Shown here piece by piece: positions 9,118 through 17,118 of a DNA stretch of 43,244 nt (its first letter is position 1; each line of letters opens with the position of its first letter). A program made the position numbers and the translations under genes. The notes under the pieces were generated by a model. The model did no database searches, was not told the origin of the DNA, and saw nothing but the letters and a program-made list of their open reading frames with translations. This DNA is from an uncultured Bacilli bacterium (GTDB taxonomy: Bacteria > Bacillota_I > Bacilli_A > RF39 > UBA660), in the NCBI GenBank assembly GCA_948629335.1, contig CAPHZB010000005.1:1-43244 (forward strand), in the 5' to 3' direction.

Positions 9118-10174
9118 TTTGTTTCCTCATTTCTATCATATCATAGAAAGCTTCTATTCTTGTTTCTATACCCACCTTACTTGTATTGGTATCGAAAGAA
9201 AAGAATAGTAGTGGTATTTTATATTCCTCACTCACACGTCTTAAAATGGGCATAACTCCAATTTCTGGTGTACAAAAGGATGATTTAATATGAATAACGC
9301 CATCATATCCTTTTTCCCCTAAATAAATAAGTCTTCCTACATTATCTAATGCATCCGCCCCCAACCTATTTTTCGCATATTTTTTGACCCTTTTTAAATA
9401 GGTCTTTACCTTTCTCTTTTTCTTAAATAGAAGATAAGTAGCATTAGTAAAACGAGTGACTTCGATTCCATATTTACTTAACATGATTTCTAAATCATAA
9501 TTCGCAAAAGGTTCCATAATGGTATATAATTCTCCAATGATACCTACTTTTAAGCGTTTCTTTTTTTCTTTTGGTATTTTTTTGAACTTCCTTTTGTAGA
9601 AAAGATAAGTAAATAGTAAATGAAAATAGCCTTTTGTATGTTCAAAATGAGTAAGCATTTCCTTTTTTAATTGCAGATGTTCTCCTTTATTTTGTTCAAA
9701 ACCAATGTTTTTACGAATTTGATGATCTAGTTTATCCATGTATTTGATCATTTTTATTGTAATCCATAAATAATAAGCACTTTTAAAAATAGAAAAACTA
9801 GGGTCTATGCTTTTAAAATCCTTTATTATTTTTTTGATATCACTTTTTCCAGCTGTTACTAAATTCACCATTTCAAAAGAATAACCCTGTTCTTTTAAAA
9901 TTTCTTGTTGCAAGGCATAGTAGTATCCATATCGACAGCCTCCTCCCAATTGAATAAGTACATTTGCTCCTTCTTCTAAACTTTCTAAAAAGGTACCCAA
10001 AGTATATTTAAAAGGCATACAGACAAAGGTTGGACTATATTTATTTCCAAGTTCTACTGTTTTATCAGAAATCTTAGGTGGCCTTTTAATCTCACAATGT
10101 AAAATATGCGTTAGTAGGTAATAAATAGGAACATTATAATCCCCCATTTGCGGATACGTTACGATTTTTTTCAT
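9110..10174 (-). CDS. Activase-associated 2-hydroxyacyl-CoA dehydratase-like protein (DUF2229/HgdB-like), 354 aa
   Basis: This looks like the dehydratase D-component half that partners with the activase. Candidate cluster ligands are Cys52 (SPTFVCMPFKYTLG) and Cys80 (LIQLGGGCRYGYY); a later segment KSSFCTPEIGVMP also has a Cys. The C-terminal part has the family's LLFFSFDTNTSKVGIETRIEAF motif, also seen in the neighbour (VVDELDSMVGVETRLESF), so the two ORFs are distant paralogues. Start supported by GAAGGGAAGGATAGAC. It overlaps the upstream ORF by 41 bp and the activase by 8 bp, so all three are coupled. In many Firmicutes these domains are fused in one large protein; here they are separate. 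Confidence 0.78.
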   Translation of the reverse strand: MKKIVTYPQMGDYNVPIYYLLTHILHCEIKRPPKISDKTVELGNKYSPTFVCMPFKYTLGTFLESLEEGANVLIQLGGGCRYGYYYALQQEILKEQGYSFEMVNLVTAGKSDIKKIIKDFKSIDPSFSIFKSAYYLWITIKMIKYMDKLDHQIRKNIGFEQNKGEHLQLKKEMLTHFEHTKGYFHLLFTYLFYKRKFKKIPKEKKKRLKVGIIGELYTIMEPFANYDLEIMLSKYGIEVTRFTNATYLLFKKKRKVKTYLKRVKKYAKNRLGADALDNVGRLIYLGEKGYDGVIHIKSSFCTPEIGVMPILRRVSEEYKIPLLFFSFDTNTSKVGIETRIEAFYDMIEMRKQNE

Positions 10175-11069
10175 GTCTATCCTTCCCTTCTAATACATCA
10201 ATAAAACTTTCCAATCTTGTTTCAACACCAACCATACTATCTAATTCATCAACAACAATATCTATATGTGGTATTTTTATGTAATGAAATGCAAGTTCAT
10301 TCACAAGGCTATCAATCCCACAAGGAAAAGCCGTAAGAAAGATAATTCCATCCACTTTATCTTCACAAAGTACAATGGACCCCATTAGATTTTTGCTATA
10401 TTTAAAATAGAGTTGTTCTTGCATTTTTGTTCCTAATTCCTCAGTTATATTTTCATGAAATAGATAACTATGAATGATTTCTATATTATTTTTCTTTAAA
10501 AAATCTAAAATAGGCTTACCAATATAAGTATCATATAGATTATAAGGATGTCCTACCACTAGGACTTTTGTTTTTTTAGAATGTAATGCTTCTATATTCT
10601 TTGAAATCATTTTCTGTCTTTGATAGTTTATACTAGTAATGGCATTATGATAAGCTCGCAAGCTTGTTTCTTCATCAAATCCAAGTTCTTTGCCTATTTT
10701 TTTGAAAGCCTCCTCCTCCGTTTCCATCTTTTCATAATTTATGTTATAGGTAAGTGGCTCTATTAAAAAAAGATTTCGAACAATATCACAGGCAGCTAAA
10801 AAGTTTGTACAAGTTTGGTTTTTGTTTCCGTAATTATCAATACGTGGAACAAGAATTATATCGCATTTTCCTTTTAATGATGCAATATGACCTAAATAAA
10901 TTTTCATTGACAAACACATTTCATCAGTTGCATAATGCATTCCTAAATCGATAATCTCTCGGTTCGTTTCTTCTGATAGCATGTAAGATACACCTAATGC
11001 ATCAAAAAAATGAGTCCATAAATCACCCTGATAATAATAAAACAAACCTCGTGGTATTCCAACAATCAT
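10134..11069 (-). CDS. Acyl-CoA dehydratase activase-related protein (DUF2229), 311 aa
   Basis: First gene of the activase triad. The N-terminus MIVGIPRGLFYYYQGDLW matches the start of DUF2229-type proteins as I know them, followed by Cys-containing motifs ATDEMCLSMKIYLGHI (Cys52), NQTCTNF (Cys87), LAACDIV (Cys94) and LTAFPCGIDSLVNE, which are typical positions of iron-sulfur ligands in dehydratase subunits. C-terminal motif VDELDSMVGVETRLESFID is shared with the next ORF. Ribosome site AAAAGGTGAG. Its 3' end overlaps the next gene by 41 bp. Function of this family is not established; electron-transfer-dependent chemistry on an acyl-CoA is an inference from the partner activase. Confidence 0.78.
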   Translation of the reverse strand: MIVGIPRGLFYYYQGDLWTHFFDALGVSYMLSEETNREIIDLGMHYATDEMCLSMKIYLGHIASLKGKCDIILVPRIDNYGNKNQTCTNFLAACDIVRNLFLIEPLTYNINYEKMETEEEAFKKIGKELGFDEETSLRAYHNAITSINYQRQKMISKNIEALHSKKTKVLVVGHPYNLYDTYIGKPILDFLKKNNIEIIHSYLFHENITEELGTKMQEQLYFKYSKNLMGSIVLCEDKVDGIIFLTAFPCGIDSLVNELAFHYIKIPHIDIVVDELDSMVGVETRLESFIDVLEGKDRHEKNRNVSANGGL

Positions 11070-11183
11070 ATTCTCACCTTTTAAAATCTATGTTTTTTGC
11101 CTTCCTTATATGAATGGAAATCCAAGAAAAGTACACAATAAAGATGAAGTTATTTTTAGAAATAACCTCAAAATAGGAAAGGA

Positions 11184-11348
11184 ATGAAGTACTTTATGAA
11201 AGAACAAGAGATAAACTGCAGCGTTCATGACTGTGAACATTGCGATTGCGAAAATGACAAATGTAAATTAAAAGAGATAAAGGTATGCAACTGTGGTGAT
11301 TGTAAATGCAAAGAAAATACAATTTGTAACAGCTACAAAAAAAGATAA
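11184..11348 (+). CDS. Small Cys-rich protein, DUF1540-like
   Basis: This 54-codon gene is the only rightward gene in the window. Ribosome site AGGAAAGG precedes ATG at 11184 (a second in-frame ATG at 11196 is possible). The product has ten Cys in 54 residues, arranged in two similar halves: INCSVHDCEHCDCEN-DKC and VCNCGDCKCKENTIC, ending SYKKR. The spacing CxxxxCxxCxC resembles DUF1540 metal-binding mini-proteins, usually of unknown function and often found in spore-former relatives; zinc or iron binding is likely. It ends in a hairpin terminator shared with the converging gene at 11363. Not dependent on any neighbour by orientation. Confidence 0.7.
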   Translation: MKYFMKEQEINCSVHDCEHCDCENDKCKLKEIKVCNCGDCKCKENTICNSYKKR

Positions 11349-11364
11349 TCATTGATTATCTTTT
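11337..11364. terminator. Bidirectional terminator between converging genes
   Basis: GATAATC (11344-11350), ATT loop, GATTATC (11354-11360). Rightward it is followed by TTTT; leftward by seven Ts (11343-11337). It can end both the DUF1540-like gene, whose stop codon is in the stem, and the leftward coiled-coil gene. Confidence 0.7.
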
Positions 11365-12151
11365 AATTATTAAACTTGTCTATATTTACTGTAAAATCGC
11401 CAACCAACTCATTGAATTTTAATAAATTATTTGCAAGTTCATTTTTATCTGCTTCATATCGAATTCGGTCCAATTCTAGTTGTCTTTTCTCTTCTTCAAT
11501 CTCATCTCTTTGTTGTTTTAAAGAATCAGTTAAAATATCAAGTTCTTTCTTTCTGTCATCTAGCTCTTGCTTTTGTTCTCTTTTTAAGATTCGCATTTTT
11601 TCTAATTCTTCTTTTTTATAATTTTCAAAATTTGTCTTTTCTTCGGTATATTTATTTTGTGCATCCTTTAATCTAGCTACTTGTTCCCCAATTTCATTTT
11701 TCTTTTCTCTGAGTTTAGTAACAACTGATTCTTTGTAAGCATTAATTTTATCAACATTTGCTTTGTTTTCTCTTTCATGTTCTGCTTTCGCACGTTCTAA
11801 TTCTTTAAATTTTTCATCAATTTGCCGTTTCATTTCTACATTCTTTGCAAATATACTCTTCGCCTCTTGAACACGAGAAGAGGCTTTTTCAAACATACTA
11901 TTAATATCCTTAGAAACATTTTTACTTTCTAATTTGTTTTCTTCTAACGATACAATATCATGTTCAACAGGTGTTAAAGATTCTTCCTCATTTTCTAACT
12001 CATTTCCAATTTCATCTAAATCTTGTGTACTAAGTTCATAAGAATTTAATTCTAAATCTTCATGGGAATCCATCTCATTATCCTCTGTAGCTATATATCC
12101 GTCTGTTGTAAGAAGATCAAAACTCTTCTCCTTTTTTTTATCATTAGCCAT
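11363..12151 (-). CDS. Coiled-coil protein, 262 aa
   Basis: I do not recognise a family. The likely start is ATG at 12151 (MANDKKKEKSF), 8-10 nt after AAAGGG; an in-frame TTG further upstream is less likely. Residues 1-90 are acidic and probably disordered (TEDNEMDSHEDLEL, NELENEEESL); about 90-240 form a continuous coiled coil rich in Lys/Glu; the last ~20 residues (LLKFNELVGDFTVNIDKFNN) match the tail of the neighbouring coiled-coil protein (FKELVSQFNSGFQQL). No signal peptide or membrane segment. It follows that gene by about 30 bp and is probably co-transcribed. A cytoskeletal, polar or tethering role is possible but unproven. Confidence 0.7.
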   Translation of the reverse strand: MANDKKKEKSFDLLTTDGYIATEDNEMDSHEDLELNSYELSTQDLDEIGNELENEEESLTPVEHDIVSLEENKLESKNVSKDINSMFEKASSRVQEAKSIFAKNVEMKRQIDEKFKELERAKAEHERENKANVDKINAYKESVVTKLREKKNEIGEQVARLKDAQNKYTEEKTNFENYKKEELEKMRILKREQKQELDDRKKELDILTDSLKQQRDEIEEEKRQLELDRIRYEADKNELANNLLKFNELVGDFTVNIDKFNN

Positions 12152-12184
12152 AATTTTTTTCCCTTTTACCAAGCAAATCTAACC

Positions 12185-13399
12185 CTATTCTTTATCTCCA
12201 GGTAATTGTTGGAATCCAGAATTGAATTGTGAAACCAATTCTTTGAAACGGGTACAGCTTTGTGATAAATTTTTGCTTTCTAATTCAAGTTTTTTCTCTT
12301 CTAATTCTTTATATTTAGCAAATTGTTCTTCTTGTTTTCTTAATTCTTCGTGTTCATTCTTTAATTTTTCTGCTTCTAGCTTACGCTCATTTTCAAATTG
12401 TTCTCTTTCTATTTCAAGCGTTTGTCTATCTGCACTAATTTTGTCTTCATGAATTGCTTTTTCTTTCATGAATTGTTCTCTTTCTGTTTCTAATTTTAGA
12501 CGTTCTGTTTTTTGTTTTTCTTCTGTAATGGCTTTTTCTTTTGCAAAAGAAGATTTCTCAGTTTCTAGCTTTTGTTTTTCGACTTTTAATTTTTCCTCTT
12601 CCAATTCTTTATAAGAAGAAAATTGTTGTTTTTCATCTGCTAGTTTTTCATTTCCAATTTTAATGGTCTGTTCTTGGAGTGCTAATTCAGCACGAGTAGC
12701 TTCTACATCTGAATTGAATTGTGCTTCTTCGTTTGCAATGCGAATTTTTTGTGTTCGAACATATTCTTTACATTGTTCTTTTTCAAGTTCAATTGCTTCT
12801 TTCTGTGTTTCGACAAATTTGGCAAATTCTTCTTTTTCCTTATCTAACTTTTCTTGACCTTCTATTAATTTTGCTTCATTGGTATTTACGCTTTTTCTTT
12901 GTTCAATTAAATTTGATATAAAATTATTAGCCCCATTTACATCACTTGATAAACTTGCAAAAACAGCATCAAAGTTTGTAAGGTCCACATCTTTTACAGA
13001 AGAAGATGCTTCTAATAATTTTTCTTTTTCTTTATCTGTTAATTGAAAACTTTGTACCTCTGGAACAGTTTCTTTTACCTTATCTTCTACTTCATTTGAA
13101 TAAGATTCTCTGTCTTCATAAGGAGAAGAATAGCTTTCTTCTTCTGTATTATTTTCTAACATATTTTGTTCCACAATAGGGTCAAAAGTCGTTGGTTGTT
13201 CTGTAACATTTCCAAAAAAGTCTGGTACTTCTGGAACTTCCACATTTGGGTTTGTCGAATAAATCATCTCGTTAGTTGCATCATTAAAGTCATTTTGATT
13301 TTCATAGAAAAAGTCATCAGAGTCATCAACTCGGTCGGTATTCGCCATATTTTGAAGAACGTCTAAATTCTGAACTGTTTCGTTTACGTTTTCCATCAT
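12185..13399 (-). CDS. Coiled-coil protein with ~25-residue repeats, 404 aa
   Basis: No family recognised. Start at the ATG ATG pair (13399/13396) after GAGGAG. About residues 1-125 are acidic and low-complexity (DDSDDFFYENQNDFND). Residues about 125-175 may be a small folded segment (SSVKDVDLTNFDAVFASL). From 180 to 385 there is a long coiled coil. Within it, at about 278-352, three tandem units begin LETEKSSF, LETEREQF and LEIEREQF, 25 residues apart, and FSSYKELEEEKL recurs as FAKYKELEEKKL. The C-terminal FKELVSQFNSGFQQL resembles the tail of the following gene. The pair is probably an operon; function unknown. It sits downstream of the sigH-like gene in the leftward direction. Confidence 0.7.
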   Translation of the reverse strand: MMENVNETVQNLDVLQNMANTDRVDDSDDFFYENQNDFNDATNEMIYSTNPNVEVPEVPDFFGNVTEQPTTFDPIVEQNMLENNTEEESYSSPYEDRESYSNEVEDKVKETVPEVQSFQLTDKEKEKLLEASSSVKDVDLTNFDAVFASLSSDVNGANNFISNLIEQRKSVNTNEAKLIEGQEKLDKEKEEFAKFVETQKEAIELEKEQCKEYVRTQKIRIANEEAQFNSDVEATRAELALQEQTIKIGNEKLADEKQQFSSYKELEEEKLKVEKQKLETEKSSFAKEKAITEEKQKTERLKLETEREQFMKEKAIHEDKISADRQTLEIEREQFENERKLEAEKLKNEHEELRKQEEQFAKYKELEEKKLELESKNLSQSCTRFKELVSQFNSGFQQLPGDKE

Positions 13400-13437
13400 T
13401 AAAAAACATCTCCTCTTTATTCTTTTTTCGCAAGTAT

Positions 13438-13471
13438 CTGTCAATTACTATACTTATCATAACCAGTATAG
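13438..13471. promoter_or_regulatory. Dyad and promoter-like sequence upstream of the coiled-coil pair
   Basis: Leftward, CTATACT and AGTATAG flank a 10-nt centre around 13448-13471; TTGACA at 13439-13444 follows. A -10 17 bp on (AATAAA at 13416-13421) would put the start only a few bases before the ribosome site, so the exact promoter is unclear. Confidence 0.3.
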
Positions 13472-13500
13472 CATAAAAAAATTAAAAAAACACTACTTTT

Positions 13501-14124
13501 TTAATTTTTTTCTTCTTTTTTTTCTTTTGAAAGCATTTTTGCTGCTTTTGTTCGGATTCTTTGCAAAGCGTTATCGATTGCTTTTACATCTTTTTCTAAT
13601 AAACAGGCAATTTCCTGATATGTGAAATCATTATATTTTAATTCAAATACTTGGTATTCGAAGTCAGTGAGCCAATTTTTTAAATTTCTAAATAATTGTT
13701 CTCGATAATCAGCATTCATCACTACGTTTTCAGGATTCATACTGTCATTTACTAAAACATTATCTAAGGAAACTTCTATGCCTTCGCTTGTTTTTTGATC
13801 CAAGGGTACAGATTCGTTTAAAATTTTATGTTTTTGCCTTTTCGCGCCAATCAAGGAAGAAACCATCCTTCTTTGAATACAAGTAGTTGCATAGGTGAAA
13901 AAAGTAACATCTAAATTCATATTATACGTTTGCATGGCTTCTGTTAGAGCAATCATTCCCTCCTGTTTAAAATCGCTCGCCTCCAAACCCACATAAGGAG
14001 CAGAATTATAAAATTTTTTTGCCTGTTTTACTATGTAAGGTTCGTATTTTTGATACATGATTTGAAGAGCGTCTTCATTATTTTCAGCAATTAAATCCAA
14101 AAGTTCACGATCATTATAATCCAT
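13501..14124 (-). CDS. Sigma-70 family factor, SigH-like
   Basis: A 207-aa sigma factor. Start at 14124 (MDYNDRELLD) after AGAGGT; it overlaps the end of rlmB by 11 bp. Region 2 spans about residues 20-95, with the promoter-melting segment DVTFFTYATTCIQRRMVSSL; region 4 is the HTH at about 150-200 (EYQVFELKYNDFTYQEIACLL...IDNALQRIRTKAAKML). Lack of region 1 and 3 and the position after rlmB/mrnC match Bacillus sigH (cysS-mrnC-rlmB-yacP-sigH). SigH in Bacillus drives early sporulation and competence; whether this organism sporulates cannot be told here, and competence or stress control is equally possible. Assignment rests on synteny and architecture. Confidence 0.82.
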   Translation of the reverse strand: MDYNDRELLDLIAENNEDALQIMYQKYEPYIVKQAKKFYNSAPYVGLEASDFKQEGMIALTEAMQTYNMNLDVTFFTYATTCIQRRMVSSLIGAKRQKHKILNESVPLDQKTSEGIEVSLDNVLVNDSMNPENVVMNADYREQLFRNLKNWLTDFEYQVFELKYNDFTYQEIACLLEKDVKAIDNALQRIRTKAAKMLSKEKKEEKN

Positions 14125-14818
14125 ACTTACCTCTTTCTGTACTCGCCTCAAATACTACAATTCCTGTTGCTACTGAAGCATTTAAACTATTTGTTTTTCC
14201 TTTCATAGGTATGCTTGCAATAAAATCGCAGGATTTAGAAACAAGAGGACGCATGCCACTTCCTTCATTTCCAATCACAATCGCAATGCTTCCAGTATAA
14301 TCAATCTCCTTATAATCTGTTCCTTCCATATCGGTTCCAATAATCCAATACCCTCTCTTTTTTAAATCTTCTATTGTATGTTGAATGTTTGTAACTAAGG
14401 CTATTTTTATATTAGTAATCGCACCTGTACTCACTTTCATAACTGTAGGATTTACACAAACACTTCTGTCTTTTGGAATGATAATTCCATCTACTCCAGC
14501 TGCTTCACAAGTCCGAATGATTGCACCAAAATTATGTGGGTCTTCTAGATGGTCTAAGATGACTAAAAAACCATTATCTCTAACAAATTCATCTAAATCA
14601 TCATATTGAAATTCAGGTATTTCAGCAACAATTCCTTGATGAAGTCCATCAATCATTTTGTCCATTTGTTCTTTTTTGATAACAATCATTTTATAGTTTC
14701 TTTTTTTGATTAATTCGAGAATTTCTTGTTCTTTAAAGTTAGGAGTTATATATATTTTCTTTATTGGTTCTCCTTTTAACAAGTAATCCTTTACTACATT
14801 TTTTCCATATATATTCAC
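14114..14818 (-). CDS. rlmB: 23S rRNA (guanosine-2'-O-)-methyltransferase RlmB (SpoU/TrmH)
   Basis: It 2'-O-methylates G2251 (E. coli numbering) of 23S rRNA using SAM. The 234 residues have a short N-terminal RNA-binding (SpoU_sub_bind) domain (KNVVKDYLLKGEPIKKIYIT) and a trefoil-knot SpoU domain with motifs DHLEDPHNFGAIIRTCEA (motif 1, Asn and Arg), IGNEGSGMRP (motif 2) and IPMKGKTNSLNASVATGI (motif 3). The start is GTG at 14818, preceded by AGAGGTGTCTAA and overlapping the TGA of the rhodanese gene as GTGA. It also overlaps the sigma-factor gene by 11 bp, so four genes (mrnC to sigH-like) form one coupled operon. Confidence 0.93.
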   Translation of the reverse strand: MNIYGKNVVKDYLLKGEPIKKIYITPNFKEQEILELIKKRNYKMIVIKKEQMDKMIDGLHQGIVAEIPEFQYDDLDEFVRDNGFLVILDHLEDPHNFGAIIRTCEAAGVDGIIIPKDRSVCVNPTVMKVSTGAITNIKIALVTNIQHTIEDLKKRGYWIIGTDMEGTDYKEIDYTGSIAIVIGNEGSGMRPLVSKSCDFIASIPMKGKTNSLNASVATGIVVFEASTERGKYGL

Positions 14819-15180
14819 TTAGACACCTCTTCATAAGCTGTAATTCCTCCCACCATATTGTATACATGGGTATATCCATAAGAAACCAATCGTTCACTTG
14901 CAATTTTGCTTCGATTTCCACTTTGGCAATAAACAAGAATTTTCCTTTCTTTATTTGGAATTAAGTCTAATATATTTTCATTTAATTCTTCTACATCTAC
15001 ATTGATTGCATTACCTAAATGTCCTTGTTTAAATTCTAAGTTGCTTCGAACATCTAAAATAAAATAATCATTTTTATCTACTTCTTCTAATACTTCTTTT
15101 GCTGTTATATTTTTATATTCCACTTTTCCACATCCTACAAATAACATGCTACAAAACAAAATTAGAATTACTTTTTTCAT
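14815..15180 (-). CDS. Rhodanese-domain lipoprotein
   Basis: 121 aa. The first ~20 residues are a lipoprotein signal (MKKVILILFCSMLFVGC) with lipobox LFVGC and the modified Cys17, so the domain sits on the outer face of the membrane. The rest is one rhodanese module: ILDVRSNLEFKQGHLGNAINV and the active-site loop VYCQSGNRSK (catalytic Cys) and VYNMVGGITAY. Family members transfer sulfur or act on thiol redox at the cell surface. It is directly between mrnC (its ATG abuts the TAA of that gene) and rlmB (GTGA overlap), an unusual insertion in this conserved gene order. Ribosome site AGAGGTGAT. Confidence 0.87.
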   Translation of the reverse strand: MKKVILILFCSMLFVGCGKVEYKNITAKEVLEEVDKNDYFILDVRSNLEFKQGHLGNAINVDVEELNENILDLIPNKERKILVYCQSGNRSKIASERLVSYGYTHVYNMVGGITAYEEVSK

Positions 15181-15555
15181 TTAATCACCTCTTATAATAT
15201 AGTTCATAATCTCATCAAGTCGACTTTTGTTCTTTTCTAAAAAGAGTGTCCCTATTAATGCTTCTAGTCCTGTTGCATTTTTATAAGTGATAATGGAAGC
15301 ATTTTTTGGTTTATGATTTACTTTATGGTTTCTAGCACGATATACAATTTCTAATTCTTCTTCGGTCAAGAAAGCAGTATCTATCATTTTTTTTAAGAAT
15401 TTATCTTGCGAAGAAGCACTTACAAATTTAACTGCTTCTTTTTGTAAGTCATTTACCTTTTGTAATCCACATTCTAATAGATAGGACCTAATATAAATTT
15501 CATAAACACTATCCCCTAAATAAGCAAGGGCCAAAACATTTTTATTCATAACCAT
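15181..15555 (-). CDS. mrnC: Mini-ribonuclease 3
   Basis: Dimeric RNase III-like enzyme without a dsRNA-binding domain; in Bacillus it matures 23S rRNA. The 124-aa length is typical. The catalytic helix is LALAYLGDSVYEIYIR (metal-ligand Asp and Glu), followed by RARNHKVNHKPKNA and the second acidic cluster TGLEALIGTLFLEKN. Start could be ATG 15555 or ATG 15549; GAGCTGTG lies upstream. It heads the operon mrnC - rhodanese - rlmB - sigH-like, as in Bacillus (without the rhodanese). Confidence 0.92.
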   Translation of the reverse strand: MVMNKNVLALAYLGDSVYEIYIRSYLLECGLQKVNDLQKEAVKFVSASSQDKFLKKMIDTAFLTEEELEIVYRARNHKVNHKPKNASIITYKNATGLEALIGTLFLEKNKSRLDEIMNYIIRGD

Positions 15556-15674
15556 CACAGCTCTATTTTATCACAAAATGAAGAAGATGAAACATTATTT
15601 TACTACTAGAAATTGGATTGATTTTTAAAATAGAGTCTTATAGGCTTTCAAAAGTGTTTTTCTTTATTCCATAT

Positions 15675-15705
15675 AAAAATATTTGTCCCTGTTAAAAGAC
15701 AAATA
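15675..15705 (-). terminator. Terminator after rbgA
   Basis: TATTTGTC (15680-15687) pairs with GACAAATA (15698-15705); leftward it is followed by TTTTT. It separates rbgA from the mrnC operon. Confidence 0.7.
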
Positions 15706-16566
15706 CTAAATTCTATCAAAAGTAATATTTTTTATCATTCCATCTTTTACTTCTTTTAATAAAAGAGCATATACTTTATCATAGTCAACGATTCCACCTT
15801 TTGCTATACACCCTCTTTTTAAGCCAATTTTCTCTAATACAACACAAATATCTTCATCAAATTCTTCTATACCATATCTTTCTTTTAATAATTCTGGATA
15901 ATATTTATTTAATGTTTCTAAAAGATAAATACATACAGCATCTGTTGGAAGTATTTCTTCTTTGATGGCAGTTAAGACTGCTAAATTATAGGAAGTTTCT
16001 TTATCAAATTTAGGCCATAAGATACCTGGAGTATCTAAAAGTTCTAGTTCTTGATTGATACGAATCCAATTAAGGCTCTTTGTAATTCCTGGCTTATTTC
16101 CTGTATTTGTAGCTTTTCTACCTACTAATTTATTAATTAATGTTGATTTCCCTACATTGGGGATTCCAACAACTAAAACCCTTGCTCTTCTTTTTATCAT
16201 TCCTTTGCTTTCACGTTTCTCGTGAATTTTTTTCATGATTTCATTGATTGCTTGATAAATGGGAGTAAGAGAGTCTTTTAGTAAATCAAGAGGAACAACT
16301 TTATATCCCAATTGTTCATAATACATAATCCATTTTTTTGTTTCTACCTTATCACACAAATCATATTTTGTCATAATTAAAATTCGTGGCTTATTCTTTG
16401 TAAATTCCTCCATATCAATAATTTTAGAAGATTTAGGAATTCTTGCATCTATTACTTCTAAAACAATGTCAATTAAGTTTAGAGTTTCCCCTATCTGTCT
16501 CTTGGTTTTAGCCATATGGCCTGGGTACCAGTTTATATTTGTCGAATTTTTTCGGTTATTCTCCAT
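15706..16566 (-). CDS. rbgA: Ribosome biogenesis GTPase A
   Basis: Circularly permuted GTPase (YlqF/RbgA) required for 50S maturation. Motif order G4-G5-G1-G2-G3 is seen: G4 as MTKYDL (Thr-Lys-Tyr-Asp instead of the usual NKxD) at about 65-70, G1 GIPNVGKST at 134-142, G2 Thr around GNKPGITKS, and G3 DTPG at 178-181. The N-terminus has the signature INWYPGHMAKTKRQI. C-terminal part is the shorter ANTAR-like domain (length about 286). The ATG at 16566 follows AAGGAAGTGA better than the upstream GTG. The start overlaps the TGA of the preceding gene. Confidence 0.93.
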   Translation of the reverse strand: MENNRKNSTNINWYPGHMAKTKRQIGETLNLIDIVLEVIDARIPKSSKIIDMEEFTKNKPRILIMTKYDLCDKVETKKWIMYYEQLGYKVVPLDLLKDSLTPIYQAINEIMKKIHEKRESKGMIKRRARVLVVGIPNVGKSTLINKLVGRKATNTGNKPGITKSLNWIRINQELELLDTPGILWPKFDKETSYNLAVLTAIKEEILPTDAVCIYLLETLNKYYPELLKERYGIEEFDEDICVVLEKIGLKRGCIAKGGIVDYDKVYALLLKEVKDGMIKNITFDRI

Positions 16567-16574
16567 AACTTTTT

Positions 16575-17102
16575 TCACTTCCTTAGTTTTTTTATTATTT
16601 TTCTTTCCTCTAAAGGTAATATTTCACTTACTTGTTCATTATATAAATTATTTGTTAATTCTACTGATGCCTCTAATAATGATTGTAGAGTTTCATAAGG
16701 ATTTTTATCATAATCTAATCTATATAACCAATCAAGATATTTAATTTTAGAGGCATCATTAGGTCGCCCGTAAATAACTTTACCACTATGTAACCAATAA
16801 CCAAATTCAACATTAGTGGTAAAAGCAGCCATATCCGGTAATTTTCTAGGTATCCAAAATAAAATTACTGTGGCATTAATTAATGCTATTCTTTCCCACA
16901 TAGCTTGGTCTACATAATCTTCTTTAGGCTTCCAAGTAGAATATTCTGGAACATACACTACCCCATCAAAATCAAATTGTTTTAAAATTTCGCAGGCATC
17001 TGTTCTCCAAGAAATAATATTCTCTCCTCGTGGAGTTGGCCCAGCTAAAAATATAGATTTTTCCCCTTTTATAACTTCTTGATCAGAATAATTAATAATC
17101 AT
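16575..17102 (-). CDS. Nucleoside 2-deoxyribosyltransferase-like protein
   Basis: 175 aa with the N-terminal strand-loop SIFLAGPTPRGE and the later VEFGYWLHSGKVIYGRP motif, which together match the Nuc_deoxyri_tr2 / N-deoxyribosyltransferase-like family. Such enzymes cleave or swap the base of 2'-deoxynucleosides or nucleotides; the catalytic acidic residues are not certain here (candidate Glu in NVEFGYW). It starts with ATG after AGAGGT and its TGA overlaps the rbgA initiation region. It lies at the left edge of the accessory island that carries other nucleotide- and nucleic-acid-related genes. Enzyme specificity unknown; an alternative is a TIR/SIR2-like NAD-related enzyme, less likely. Confidence 0.75.
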   Translation of the reverse strand: MIINYSDQEVIKGEKSIFLAGPTPRGENIISWRTDACEILKQFDFDGVVYVPEYSTWKPKEDYVDQAMWERIALINATVILFWIPRKLPDMAAFTTNVEFGYWLHSGKVIYGRPNDASKIKYLDWLYRLDYDKNPYETLQSLLEASVELTNNLYNEQVSEILPLEERKIIKKLRK

Positions 17103-17118
17103 ATCTTATACCTCTTTC

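Noticed and set aside
13416..13444. TTGACA...AATAAA as promoter for the coiled-coil pair
   Set aside because: Spacing is 17 bp but the start would fall on the ribosome site; treated only as promoter-like.
14739..14936. Leftward ORF overlapping rlmB and the rhodanese gene
   Set aside because: Frame shadow; the two real genes there have clear families and ribosome sites.
16575..17102. SIR2/TIR-type defence effector
   Set aside because: FLAGPTPRGE with VEFGYW fits the deoxyribosyltransferase-like family better.
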